A DNA stretch of 64,000 bases from Apiotrichum sp. Y4204 (taxonomy: Eukaryota; Basidiomycota; Tremellomycetes; Trichosporonales; Trichosporonaceae), in NCBI GenBank assembly GCA_025531455.1, contig JAMYHL010000010.1:1116001-1180000 (forward strand), in the 5' to 3' direction. The notes beneath the pieces are model-generated. The model was given only the letters and a program-made list of their open reading frames with translations, had not been told where the DNA came from and made no database searches. Both the position numbers and the translations under genes were made by a program. Below, piece after piece: positions 1 through 10,877 of this stretch. Numbering within the stretch: position 1 is the first letter of the stretch; every line of letters starts with the position of its first letter.

Positions 1-28
1 CTCCCATCTTTCCAATGTCCCTCCCCCA

Positions 29-1851
29 TCACACTTCGCCGCCAATCCATGCGAATGTCAAGAATCCCAGACCCCATGGCGCTACGGCGGCGACGCGCCA
101 TCCTGCACGTGTGAGAAAGCGCATTACCCTGCTTCCCTTGTGTTCCTCGTGATGTAGCGTGGAGCGGAAGAAGAACTTTAGCCCGTGAAGACGGTACGCA
201 TGCTTTATTGGGTGGCGGTAGCGTCCTGGGATCTCCGCGCCGGGGGCCAGCCGTCCGCGTTCCGAGGCAGCCAGAGCGCAGACGCGCGAGCATTGGCGGA
301 ATGGACGACCTGTGAACTCTGCGGCCGAGGCCGCAATGATACCACCTGCGACAATCGTTCCTGCCTGTGCGAGCCGGGCGCGCGTAGGAGTCTCTGACGG
401 CCTGGCAGCCATGGCTGCCGCCGTGGTCACTGTCGGGTTTCCATTCTTGGTGACGACAGCTTTCACCCTCAGTCCCACACGGCGCGTGAGATCAAATGTG
501 GCGAAGAAAGTGGCGTACGACACGGCATCACGCATGATGGCCCAACGCCAACCACTCCACCATGATCGCGACTTGTTCCAGGACGAGCTTGCCATCAGGT
601 TGCGTAGAGCCTCGAGGGGAGACGCCGGGGGAGGGCCGAGGATAGTCGCCGACTTTGGAGGCGGGAGATGGAGGAAACGCGCAACGGCGGCTGTCGTGGA
701 AGTGGCGGACTGTTGGAGGAACCTGCCAGTCAGTATTAGGTTTTGCGTTGACACTGCCATGCTCAGTCCCCTACTTATCCCCTTCTTTCATGCCATGCCA
801 TGAAGCCGCGTATAACCGCACTCACCTCACGATGTTTTCGATGGGCGTAAATGCCATCCCCTGGATGATGCCTGCCCCTGCGCCAGCAATAGCAGCCAGC
901 AGCGTAGGGTGGGCAGGTACAGTTCTGGGCCCGCGGATGATGGTCTCCAATGTAATGGCCTCCTCAGTAGCCGGCTGATCTCCCGGAAGTGCCTCCCCAT
1001 AGTCGCCATCGAGCGCGCCAAGGAGGTCGCGCTGGATCAGGTCATCGATAAAGTCGTCAAGCGTGAGGTCCGTCTTGACCTTGGTTTCTGCCACGACAGT
1101 GTCGTCCACCTGGACGACACGGCGCTGGAAATAAGGCAGACGAGCGAGATACAGCGAGAGCAGCGAGTGCGATGAGAAGAGAAGAAATCCCAGCGTCGTG
1201 TTTACAATCAATGGCGGGAGAAGCGTGATGGCCAAGACAACAGGCTGGCGTCAGATGTCGGCATACACACGTGTTACCCACCCCGCCCTTGAGCTTGATG
1301 AGGCTGCGTACGAATCCTGGTGAGAGGTTCTGATCCGCGCTCTCGGCGAGTTGGCGCAAGCCGGCCCAGGTGTCCACTACCGCAGAGTTAGCACAGTCCT
1401 CTTGAGATAAAAGCTGAAGCGACCATCCGCAGAATGCACGGAATGCACGCGTGCTCACGTCTGTTTGGGCGGAACAGCTTCGACGGGCGTCGGAACATGA
1501 AACCTGGGGGTGAGCACAGGACAGAAATGGCTCGCGTGGCGGCGGCGACGCGACGCGCGACGCACCCATAAAGAGTAGAATGGAACGTGTGAACGCTGCA
1601 CCGGCGCTCGTGCTCGTGCTGGCTTGCGGGAGTTCGGCGGTCGACGTCGGCTCATGGAGGTGTTTGGGCGGGCGTCCATAAGTGTGGAGGTGCTGCAGTT
1701 GTCGGCGGAGGTCGTCTGGAATCGTTCCTGAGGCGTATGCCGTGTTGCTCACGCACAGAGCCGGAGCGAGGATGACGGCCGGCGCCGCTGCTGGTGCAGG
1801 TGGGCCCGGTGGGCGTGGTGTGTCCGCCGCCGGTTGCCGAGAGGCTGTCAT
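29..1851 (-). CDS. Divergent mitochondrial carrier-like membrane protein
   Basis: Four exons can be joined (1566-1851, 1282-1376, 826-1244, 29-722), giving about 497 residues, longer than the usual ~300 of solute carriers. The second and third exons hold hydrophobic stretches (VVLAITLLPPLIVNTTLGF; LLAAIAGAGAGIIQGMAF) followed by PIENIVR, which matches the carrier signature Px[DE]xx[RK]. A second carrier-like helix, RDAVSYATFFATFDLTRR, lies in the last exon, and a third repeat is degenerate (GRPFRQCSRV instead of PxD/E). Carriers of this superfamily sit in the inner mitochondrial membrane and exchange metabolites; the substrate cannot be read here. The ~120-residue N-terminus is Pro/Ala/Ser-rich and without family resemblance. 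The start at 1851 is the first ATG of the open frame. Identification as carrier-like is fairly sure; whether it transports is not. Confidence 0.65.
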
Positions 1852-2454
1852 GGCATTGTGGTCGTGGAGTGGTTAGCAGAGTACTTAGATGCAAGAGGCT
1901 ACGAGGATGGCCGTCTTCACAAGCCAGGGCTTGGCGGTGCGCCGACACTGAAGCACCTACTGGCTCCGGGCACCGATAGTGTGCCGGAGATATCGTCCGA
2001 AACAAAAAAAAAGCACGTGACCTGGGAAGTCAAGTACCGGAGCCCCGCACGAAGATATGAGTGCTGTCGGATCAGATGCACGGGCAAGTTGCCAGATGCT
2101 CTGGGGCACTGTTGTGGTGACTGACGTCTGACCCTATGCGAGGCACTTTGACCTTGTTAGATGTCACCCTGGGAGTAGCAACGCGACATATCAAACTCGC
2201 TGCTATCTCTTATCCAAGAGGATGGTATGTTACTCCTTCTGGTCGGCTCGTCCGGCATGAAGGGGGTGAACAGAGCTCCGCTCGTCAATGGGCTTCAATT
2301 TGTGTGTGGCACCTCGATTGGACGTGGGATACCTCTTGTCCTTCGGTAACCCGACGGTATTCAGTCCGGAAGCAGCACAGTGACAGCATTAGATCTCCAT
2401 GAGAATCTTCTTCCAATTGTCTGTGGGGGCTCTGGCTATGGCTTGCCTTTTTTT

Positions 2455-2522
<68 letters not shown>

Positions 2523-3015
2523 TTGTTTGTCCGACTCATTACCAGGCAGTTGCAGGCAACAATCTGGCCGTGCAATTAATTCCCACAGTGCCAACGCGCC
2601 TGTCAGGCCTGTCACGGACGGCGCCGCGAGTGGCCAGGGGATCAGCGCTAAATGCGTCTGGTGAGTTGATGATTGAGATTGTCGGCGTTGGCCTGTGTGA
2701 ACAACATCATGGCAGTTCTTCTCGGGTATTGCCCTATCAGCATGTTTAGGTGGTACGAAGAGAGTGAAGACAGGTCTGAGGAGTGTGCCCTTCGTACGGT
2801 GCACGATGCGATGACAAAACGTAGAAGGTCCTCGTCTATTTCTTGGTTCTTGTAAACAGCACGGGTGATGCACATGCCGTCAAATAGTTAAACGTCCAAT
2901 GCTGGAAACGCTGCTTCAACAACGCTCGCAAGTCATACCACGCGCTCAAGAGCCCCAAACGCACAAAATACATTGTGCATGTACCGCGTATTAAAGCAAT
3001 GCAAACTATCCCACC
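1852..3015. other. Intergenic region with poly(T) tract
   Basis: This stretch lies between the start of the carrier-like gene and the 3' end of the transcription factor gene. It holds a 62-nt T homopolymer (2460-2521) and a short minus-strand frame at 2648-2875 that looks mildly protein-like but has no neighbours to splice with. It is less GC-rich than the flanking genes. No other feature seen. Confidence 0.6.
2460..2521. repeat. 62-nt poly(T) homopolymer (poly(A) on minus strand)
   Basis: Positions 2460-2521 are an uninterrupted run of T, preceded by ten T and then 'ac' (2448-2459). On the minus strand this reads as a long poly(A), the form left by retroposition, but I found no target-site duplication and no reverse-transcriptase reading frame beside it. 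It may also be a simple slippage tract or an assembly length artefact. Confidence 0.9.
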
Positions 3016-6000
3016 TCACGCCCCGCCGCCACTCGCGCCCAAGATCCCATCAATCAGGGTGTTCCAGTACTCGTCGCTGCCCTCGCCCTCGGCGCCGAGC
3101 ACCGTGCCGTCGAGGCTGGTCGGGGGCGGGGCGAACGCGTCGACAGGCGGCCCCGCAGCGCCCGCAGCAGCCGCACTGGGCGCGAGCGTGTCGTCCCCGC
3201 TCCACATGAAGCCGAGCGGCATCGGCGTCTGCATGAACCCCGGCGTCGGGGGGAACGTCGCGGGAGTGAGGAGCGTCATCCCAATACTCGGTGTGCTCCC
3301 CGTCCCGCCGGCCCCGCCCCCACCGCCGACGTACGCGAGCGCTGGATCGATCGGCATGCTTGCTGGTCCGCCGCCGACCGCCATCGTCGAATTCGCGCTC
3401 AGCCAGTGGTCCAGTAGCCGCTGCGAGTGGTCGTCCTCGTGGCCACCGCTGCTTGCGGGCGACTGCATAATGCCGTGCCCCGGCGTAGCGTGCGGCGTGT
3501 TCGGGTGGTGCGTGTTCATGTACTTTGCCCACGAGGTGCGGAGTGCCGGTGCTGACCGCGGCGCCGGCGTGGCGGTATCGTGTGGGCTGCCGTAGTTGCC
3601 CTCCTGTCGAAGGGCTAGCAGGAGAGAAACGCTGTCCTTGTCCTGGACGTTGAGCTCGCCTGGAGCCATCGTGTCCTCGTAGATCTGGGCTGCGCGGCGC
3701 GAGAGCGTGTGTATGATTTGGACTTCCTTGCGGGTCGTCTCGTCCAGGCTGGCAACCTCCGTCCACGGGTGCTGCTCAAGAAAGGTTGTGAGGATGCGGC
3801 GCATCTGGTCCGCGTCGTTGCCGCGCGGGTCGATGATGGCGGAAATGCCGGCGATCATTGCGCTGTTAAACATCTTAAACTGGCCCGTTATGGAGTACAG
3901 CCCGTAATTCGGGACTTCGCGCTGGAAGTCTTGGCTGAATGTTAATGAGAGATATATATGGAAATGACGCACCGGATCTGGAAATCGAGCTTGGCCGACT
4001 CGAAGCATGCCGTGCGCGACGCCTGATACCGATTACTGGACAGACGGCGGAGGAGCCACGGGCGGTGGAGAATAATAGTCGTGACGAGGATCTGAGGGTT
4101 AGATGACGAGTCACTGAAAACCCACCTCTGTAAGTAGCATGAAGCGATGAACGGGGAGCCAGTAGTGTTCTGTTGTCAGTTACGTACCAAGTTCCTTAAC
4201 TAACGCTTATCCAGACTCTTGTCGGCATCGCGCATGCGGAAATGCGGCGGGAGCGTAGCGGTAAAGCTGTCGAGCTCGTCCTGAAGGCGCTGGACGTCGG
4301 CGTACTGCGCCGGCTCGTTGAGTTTCTGGAAATGATGTACAATCCGGCCAATGATCCCACTCAGACGGCGGCGGAGGATGAGGAATGTTGCGGTCGTCGG
4401 CTCGCTCAGTGGGCGCGGCTGCGGCGGCTGGGAGGCCGGGTTTTGCAGGTCGTACTCGCTCAACTCGACGTTGGACGGTGAGCTGTGGTTAGAGATTGGT
4501 ACAAGATGATTTATCTCACAGGGCATCAGTGTACGCATCGGAAATACTTGGTGGGCGGCCGAGGATCAAACTGTACAGCCTGTCTGCGTGGTACAGGTAG
4601 CTCCAGCATCGCCGGCGGTACTCTGTCTGGAAGGGGCTGCTGTCAGTGAAATAATCTCTGTGCAAAAGACTCACTCCAGACCCATCTTGAGACCGTCGCG
4701 ATGCAACCCTATAGCCTGGGCGGTGCGCAGCGAAGCGCCCAACTGCGACCAGCATTCGGTGAGACGCCGGTCGTGGATCTGGACGAGGTACATTGCCGAC
4801 TGGAAGTCAGCGCTTGTTATGTCCTGTCTCGGGATAAATTCCCAACTCTATCACACACCAGTAAGCGCGTAATGACCAGCTCTATTGACTCGGACTGGAT
4901 CGCCGTTGCTATGAGGATACTTCGCCGCGAACTCCAGTACATCCGCAGACTTGAGATTTTGCGCGTGTTGTCGTCTCCCGCCCAGCTGTCCGGCGCGAGG
5001 CGGACCGCCATCGCGAGCACAATAAATACCAATGGAAGCGCACGGACATTGTTCGGGTCCACTGCTGTCGTCTTGTTGTACAGGTCCTCGTACGCTGGCA
5101 TGTCAGCCAGCCGATTGGGAAGTATAATAAACACGTACAGATGCGAAATAGCCGCTCGTCAATAGGATACCGCACAAGATTGAGGTGCTTGAAATACCAG
5201 TCAATGACCCGGTCTGCGAACGGCTTGGGTGGCAGTTCTTGGATGAGTTCCTGCACCTGGAATATTAGTGTCCGACGCCGACTCATTCCCCACCTTGTGC
5301 GGGCTGACACCACAGTCAGTAATTAGCCGCTGCAGGTTTTCGGCCGGTGTGCCATGCACATCGACGCGGAGCGTCACATTCTCGTCTGTCTTCATCTTGG
5401 TTGGTGAGCAGTGGATCAAGGAATAGAAGAAGCCACTTGCGATACCTACACCCTCAGGCACGCCACTATTGTTGTCAGCAAAAGCGATAATTTACTGATC
5501 TCCATAGGGACTCACCCTTCCAAATCTCCAAGCCATGTTTTGCCCACACGCCCCTCCTCGTCCATACCGCGCTCCATCTGCTCGATGTCTTCGGGAGGTA
5601 TCGGCTGCCCATCGAGTGTGCGCTGCCGCTTGGGTGGGAGGAGTGGGGGGTGGTGGAGCTGGGACGGGATGAGGACGGTGGGCGACACGGGCGTGCTGGG
5701 TGTCGAGGCCAGAAACCGCTGGAATGTGCTTGCTGCGCTGGTCAGACATTGTGCGAGACTAGCCAACTAGTGTGCAGAAGTGGGCACGGAACTATGACGA
5801 AAGTGTAATAAAATAAAGGCGGTGGTGACACACGCATATTTCCAGATCGTAATCTGATAAGGAATTGTGCGGATGAAAAAAGTGCCACAACGTGGGGAAG
5901 GGGGGTTGTGGTGCCACACTCGACAAGCGGGAATCAGGCAATCAGGCAATCAGGCATATATACCCGACACACACAATGCACTCTGGACCGCAACTCGCTT

Positions 6001-7467
6001 GGAATGTTTCCCATGCATGGGAATCGGAACTCTTACCCGCATCCACTTGGGCTTCCCACACACCATGCACACACTCACATGCAAGCCACTCGCGGACGGA
6101 CTCGTACCCGCCAATGCCGGGGTTATGCCGGACGACGACGGAGAGCACATTTTCTATTCGCTCTATCCGCTCCTGCGTGCCCGGGTCCAGTCCTTGATTA
6201 CTACTGTTTGATGGCGTTGGGGTATACGGCACCTATGCACGTTAGCAAATGGCGCAAGCTCACAGCAGTTGTCGGGGGAAATATCCGAACATCCACTGCA
6301 GCGGCGTTGCTACTGGTCAGACTTACGCAGAGTTCAGGGACCTTTCGTGCTGCCCAGGGTCAGCATGCAAAGGGAGCGAAAGGACAGGGGATAGAGACAG
6401 CCAATGGATAGGATGACTGGCTCAATGACACGGGCCATCGGCAGTCGGTAGTCGGCGGGGACACTCACCTAGACCTGGGGCGTGAGCATGACTCTTTTTA
6501 TGAAACGCGTCCTGTATGGCCACTTGCCAAGAACAACTCACAATGTTGACAGGGGTACTCGCGATTGCACTATAGAAGGAACCAGTGTCGGAGCAAGGTG
6601 AGTGCGAAGCAAAAGTATGAATCAAGCCAGGAATAGACGTGAGATGGGGATGAGTTGTTTATGGATGTGGTTAGTAAGTGAAAGTGTGAACGGGACCATC
6701 CACATGGTATCTGAATGAGGCTTCTTTTTCTTGCTCGCACCTTTTGTTTTCTCTTGGCACCTGTTTCGAGGCACGAGGCGTCAGCACAAAGGAAACAAGC
6801 AAAGGATGGAGATGGAGGCAGGGAGATGGAGGGGGGGACCGAGCGCGGAAAAACTGCGGGACAGAGTAGAGTAGGAGCGTGGTTAGGACGTGCATGCAGC
6901 AGCGGTAACATGGAGGGCATCCGCATGTCGGCAAAAAAGCTCGCACGAGCCCAAACCCAGACTGGAGCTCGCCGCTTGGCGGCGCATCCACCTGCAGAAG
7001 CCGTGCACGATCGCCCATCCGCCTCCATCGGATCACTCACACTGTGCGCAACTGAGGCTGATGCGCTTCTTCTTTCCCGTTGCGGGATCGATCACGCTCT
7101 GGGCGCGTCCGTCTGCGGAGCGCTGGGGCTTGCGGTCGGGCGCGAATGTCCGGCCGGCGCCATCGGTTGCGGGGGCGAGGGGCCGCTTGGCAACGCCTCC
7201 GACGGTCGGGACGGTGGGGACGACGGGTGAAGCGGCTGCAACGGGAGAGGAGAGGGAGGGTGTCTGTGGACGGGAATGCGTTTGGGAGAATGAGACCGAG
7301 TGTGAGTGTGAATGCGAGTTTGATTGCGAGTTTTGTGAACCCCGCCGCGCCGGAGGAGGCAGGTTGGACGTGTTGATTGCCGGCGTGATGCGGGCTGGCT
7401 GCTTTGGCTGGGCTGGCTGCGGGGTGTTGGGCATGGAGGACGGGGAGGGGTTCCCCGAGGTGCCCAT
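3016..7467 (-). CDS. Zn2Cys6 fungal transcription factor with fungal_trans domain
   Basis: A regulator with an N-terminal binuclear zinc cluster and a middle-homology domain, expected to bind DNA in the nucleus. Exon 1 (7041-7467) ends in ISLSCAQ. Four tiny exons follow: 6741-6760, 6542-6569, 6469-6474 and 6327-6349. Together they complete CAQCAKRKQK, CNREYPCQHC and LARKVPELC, giving spacing C-x2-C-x6-C-x5-C-x2-C-x8-C (residues ~140-168). Exon 6 (6079-6232) adds VPYTPTPSN and the linker helix RIERIENVLSVVVRHNPG. Downstream exons hold typical fungal_trans motifs: AMYLVQIHDRRLTECWSQLG, CWSYLYHADRLYSLILGRP, and ILHRPWLL. The C-terminus is Pro/Gly/Ser-rich, ending at 3016. The start at 7467 is a good ACCATGGG context; an in-frame ATG at 7677 would add a His/Pro-rich leader from a GGAT repeat. 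Target genes are unknown. The intron 5733-6078 is unusually long. Confidence 0.85.
5932..5955. repeat. 8-bp tandem triplicate in intron (aatcaggc x3)
   Basis: Three perfect copies of aatcaggc lie inside the long intron of the zinc-cluster gene, directly before a tatatac stretch. No function can be assigned. Confidence 0.85.
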
Positions 7468-7509
7468 GGTTGGTGATGTGCGCGATGGCGGGGATGCGTT
7501 GCGCGTGAG

Positions 7510-7656
7510 GGATGGATGGATGTGGATGGATGGCGAGCGTGGGGGGTAACAGGCGACAGCAATGACGATGGATGGATCGGGGGAGAGGAAGGTGTGGATG
7601 GATGGATATGGATGTGGATATGGATGGATGTTGTTGTGGTGGTGGTGGTGGTGGGG
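7510..7656. repeat. GGAT/GGT-rich microsatellite in the 5' region of the transcription factor
   Basis: Imperfect repeats of ggat, ggatgt and then a ggtggtggtggtgg block. On the minus (sense) strand they read CATCC/CCACC-type repeats. If translation began at 7677 they would encode a His/Pro run; I take them as 5' untranslated sequence. The G-rich strand could form G-quadruplex-like structure, which is inference only. Confidence 0.7.
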
Positions 7657-8387
7657 ATGGTGCGTTAGTTGGTGCATACACCACTGCTTTGCGCGTCAGG
7701 AAGGGGTTGACTGTGCGGCGCGCTAGCAGCGGCAGAGAGCGGGTAGAACAGCTGCAGCCAAAGTACAGTACGTACACAATCAGATTCCCATTTTCGCACC
7801 GTAGCGTTATCTGATAAAAAAAAAAGGCGGAGGACAGTGACCCACCATATTGGTGTGTTTGTGTCACAGCCCCCTCTTGGCTTCCCTGCTTTGCCTTCCC
7901 TCTGCCAATGTGCCACTTGCCCGCGAAAACCCGGCTATAACGCCGAAGTTCGGCCGACAGACGTGACAGAGTGAGTCACTTGCCAACAGCCACCATGCAT
8001 GCATTGCGCATAAAAAAGTGGGTTCTCACTCCTTCGCATGCCTCGCACCCGGGCACCCCCTCTCCCTCTTCCTCGTATCGTATCGTCATATGCATCGAGG
8101 GCTCGGATCGGAAGAGATAGGATAATGTATACGCAGAACGAGCGCAATGCCCGCGCTCGCACGCACGCACGCAATGAGTCCTAGAGTCCTTGTGTCGCAT
8201 GTCTCAGCCATGGTCGGCCAAGCTCCGATGTCATCATTGATCCAGAAAACTCGGAAACACGGCATGACCAGCCATGAGTCACCGCGCCACTGTGCACCGT
8301 GGTACTGTGGGACGGTGGGACTGGCATATCTGATAGCCAGACCTTCTGATGAACCCTGTCCGGCCATGGTCTGCCGAGCAGCCGAAC

Positions 8388-8427
8388 TGTGGATCCTGTG
8401 ATCCTGTGGATCCTGTACATCCTGTGG
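8388..8427. repeat. Short tandem repeat (atcctgtg-type, four units)
   Basis: Four imperfect units of 8-11 bp based on 'atcctgtg(g)' follow each other, three of them preceded by g to make GATCC. It lies 360 bp beyond the 3' end of TRM61 and 0.9 kb upstream of the zinc-cluster gene. Confidence 0.75.
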
Positions 8428-8789
8428 AGCTTGCCAGCCGCTGCGCCTCTGCACACTCGCTTCATCTAGACGCGGCTAGACACGGCAACATTCCCTACGC
8501 GGCCCAGAGCCAAGAGGCGCAAGAGGTGACATGGTGACATGCAATGCAACATGCCACACAGGGCCAGACGCGCACAGGCCACACGCATACTTAATAACTC
8601 ATAACGTCCTTGCTCCGCAACGGACTCTCACTTCCGCTCTAGCTTGTGCGCCAGCTCCTGTATGCGATCCTGCAGCTCCACTCTTGCACATCGATCCGCA
8701 GATCCGCAGCTGGGTCATGTGCGAGGAACTAAGCATGCAATTTCGTGCCCTCGGAAGCATCCATCTCCAAGCTACCGCCACACGTAAAC

Positions 8790-10370
8790 CTATGCAGACT
8801 CCACAGCGGAAGCGGCAACCTCGGCGGTCTCGGCGGCTCCACCCGCCGGCGTGCCTAGCCGGGTCACGGGCTCGGATGGGTGCGCCTGCTGCTCTGCGAG
8901 CTTGGCGCGGATCGACGCCGGATAGAACGTCGCGAACGTCAGGTACGACGTGTGTCCCCGCATCTCGGGCGACGGCTTGGTGAGCGCCATTGACGACCAT
9001 GCCACCTTTGGCTCGTTGTAGCGCGCCGCATACTGCTGTGCGACAGACTCAGATTCGCTATCGCTCCCGTCTCCTGTCCTAGCGTCGGGGCGCGCGCGTT
9101 TTGCAGGCGCGCTTCCATGCTCGAGTTTCCGCTTGTCGCCAGCGGACGCCTCGTCGTCGGCGTTGCCGCTCTCCTCGGCCTTCACATTCTCCGCCTCCTC
9201 CTCATTCACCTTTGCCTCGGCCTCCTTGGCCAACCGCGAGCGCTCGCGTGCGTTCCGCATCTGCATTACGCGGCGCGCCTCCTTGCGCTTCTCGTGCTCC
9301 CGCAACCGCGCAGCGATCTCGGATACGTCCTCGAGGTGGTGCGAGCCCGCTGTCGGGGGCATGGCGAGGTCGTACGTGCGGACCAGCACCTCCTGAGTCG
9401 ACACGTCTGGAGTCAGATTGTGAATACGGGCTTTCCTCACCATTGAAGCCTTCAGCGCGCAGCGCGGCGGCCGTCTTTGTCACCTGCTCAATACACGGGC
9501 TAAAGCAGCAGATGCGCGTCATGATCTCCGGCTGTGGTGTGAGCTTACGACCGCGGTCAATCAGCTCACGTTCAACGCCTTGATGGCAAAGGGTATGGCC
9601 TCCCAAGGAGCGGGCAGGTCGAGGAAGACTGACTGTTAGCGAGTTGAAACATCCGCAAAACTCACTTGCATCGGCATCGGCGACATCTGCAAAGCCGTCC
9701 TTGCACACGTTCCGGTGCCGCAGCACGACATTAGACAGTCCATGGTCCTCAAACTCCTCTCTGGTACGTCAGCTACGTCGATAAAACTCAGCTCACCCAG
9801 CCTTCTCGAACCGCGCCTTGTGGTACTCGAAGCTGTACACTGTCCCGCGCTCGCCGACAGTCCGCGACAGGCTGTGCGTCATGGATCCGGAACCCGTTCC
9901 CGCCTCAAGCACCTTGCTGCCGGGCCGCACGCCGAGCCGCATGGTAATGTACGCAATGTCGGGCATGTACAGGATCTGCGTGCGGTGCGGGAGGGAGAGC
10001 GTCCACAGCTCGGGCGTCGGGCGGAGCAGGTGGATGTACCCCGACTGCGGCGGCGGCGAGTGCATCTGGAGTGAGCTGACCGGCTGTCGTGAGCAGCTCA
10101 CCTTTGTCCCAAACTTTTTCCCAATCATGTCATCGTGCTTGTACCGTCCAAACTTGTTGTGGAACTCCTCGCCGCGCGTCACCTTGATGGCGGTCATGTT
10201 GTCGCGGGACTGTGGTCAGAAAGGGTCAGGATGAGGTCTTGGAATCCAAGGCAAGCTAGCTCCTCAGTGACGACTTAAGCTTGTTGGGAGTGCAGAGGAC
10301 TCACCATGAAGATGATAACAATGTCATCCTCCTCAATCTCCGCTCTTGAGTGTATTATGGACTTGCCCAT
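8790..10370 (-). CDS. TRM61: tRNA (adenine-58-N1)-methyltransferase catalytic subunit
   Basis: Trm61 (Gcd14) with Trm6 methylates A58 of tRNAs, including initiator tRNA-Met, in the nucleus. Exon 1 (MGKSIIHSRAEIEEDD) starts at 10370. Exon 2 gives MTAIKVTRGEEFHNKFGRYK and the next SGYIHLLRPTPELWTLSLPH, both hallmark family blocks. SAM-binding motif I is VLEAGTGSGSMTHSL. Later exons supply DGFADVADADAVFLDLPAPW and PEIMTRICCFSPCIEQV, including the motif IV region (DLPAPW). The final exon ends with a charged ~170-residue tail (REHEKRKEARRVMQMR; acidic Ser/Glu tract) and then YNEPKVAWSSM. This resembles other basidiomycete Trm61 proteins, which carry C-terminal insertions. Introns are about 36 nt. 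It is divergent from KAP120, with 507 bp between the two starts. The Trm6 partner is not in this window. Confidence 0.93.
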
Positions 10371-10877
10371 GGTTGCTGATGATGATGGAGATGTTGTGAG
10401 ATGATGGCGATGGCAGGAATGGTGAGCGCGCGAGCAAGATCTGTTGCATCTCCACCAACATTTCAGAGATCTTCTGGTCAGGCACGGCAACTCTTTCTTA
10501 TCAATCGGGTAATATTTTGAATGACGTGTAGTTTTACTCTTTTTGACATTTTGCTGGGTGGCAAGAGTCTACGGTGGATGACTGGACTCGGACGGTGCGA
10601 GCGCGAGCAGACGCGTGCAAAACGTTGTGGCGCCCTGGCGCTAATGACAAGAGGGGGAAGAAGACGAAGAGAAGAGATACGATATCCACAAGCTACAAGA
10701 AGACAAAGACACGACGAGCACAAGAGTACAAAAAACCGACATTTGATCAACCTCTCTTATCATCACCATCACATTCTGTACAACACAGTCTCTTCTCATC
10801 CCCCCCCCCCCCCCACTCCCTCCCCCTCCTTCTCTTCCTCCTCCTCCCCTCCCCCCCTCGTCCTTGCTCTTTCCGCC
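10371..10877. promoter_or_regulatory. Shared bidirectional promoter, TRM61 / KAP120
   Basis: 507 bp separate two divergent start codons. The KAP120 side is pyrimidine-rich with a C15 run (10800-10814) and CCTCCTC-type repeats shortly before the ATG, typical of strongly pyrimidine-biased 5' leaders in this window. No TATA element is evident. Confidence 0.55.
10800..10814. repeat. C15 homopolymer in KAP120 leader
   Basis: Fifteen consecutive C residues about 65 bp upstream of the KAP120 start codon. Confidence 0.9.

Larger units (their letters stand above)
7468..8789. other. Intergenic: transcription-factor promoter side and TRM61 3' flank
   Basis: Contains the GGAT-rich repeat near the zinc-cluster start and a tandem repeat around 8388-8427. 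The part at 8090-8790 has only short, unconvincing frames on both strands. It probably includes the upstream control region of the zinc-cluster gene and the TRM61 terminator. Confidence 0.6.

Noticed and set aside
2436..2873. Minus-strand frame with a polylysine tail at the poly(T) tract.
   Set aside because: The lysines are simply translated poly(A); the rest lacks a family motif.
2447..3010. Retroposon insertion with target-site duplication around the poly(T).
   Set aside because: The sequence after the tract (ggcttgcc side) is not repeated upstream within 500 bp, so no duplication is supported.
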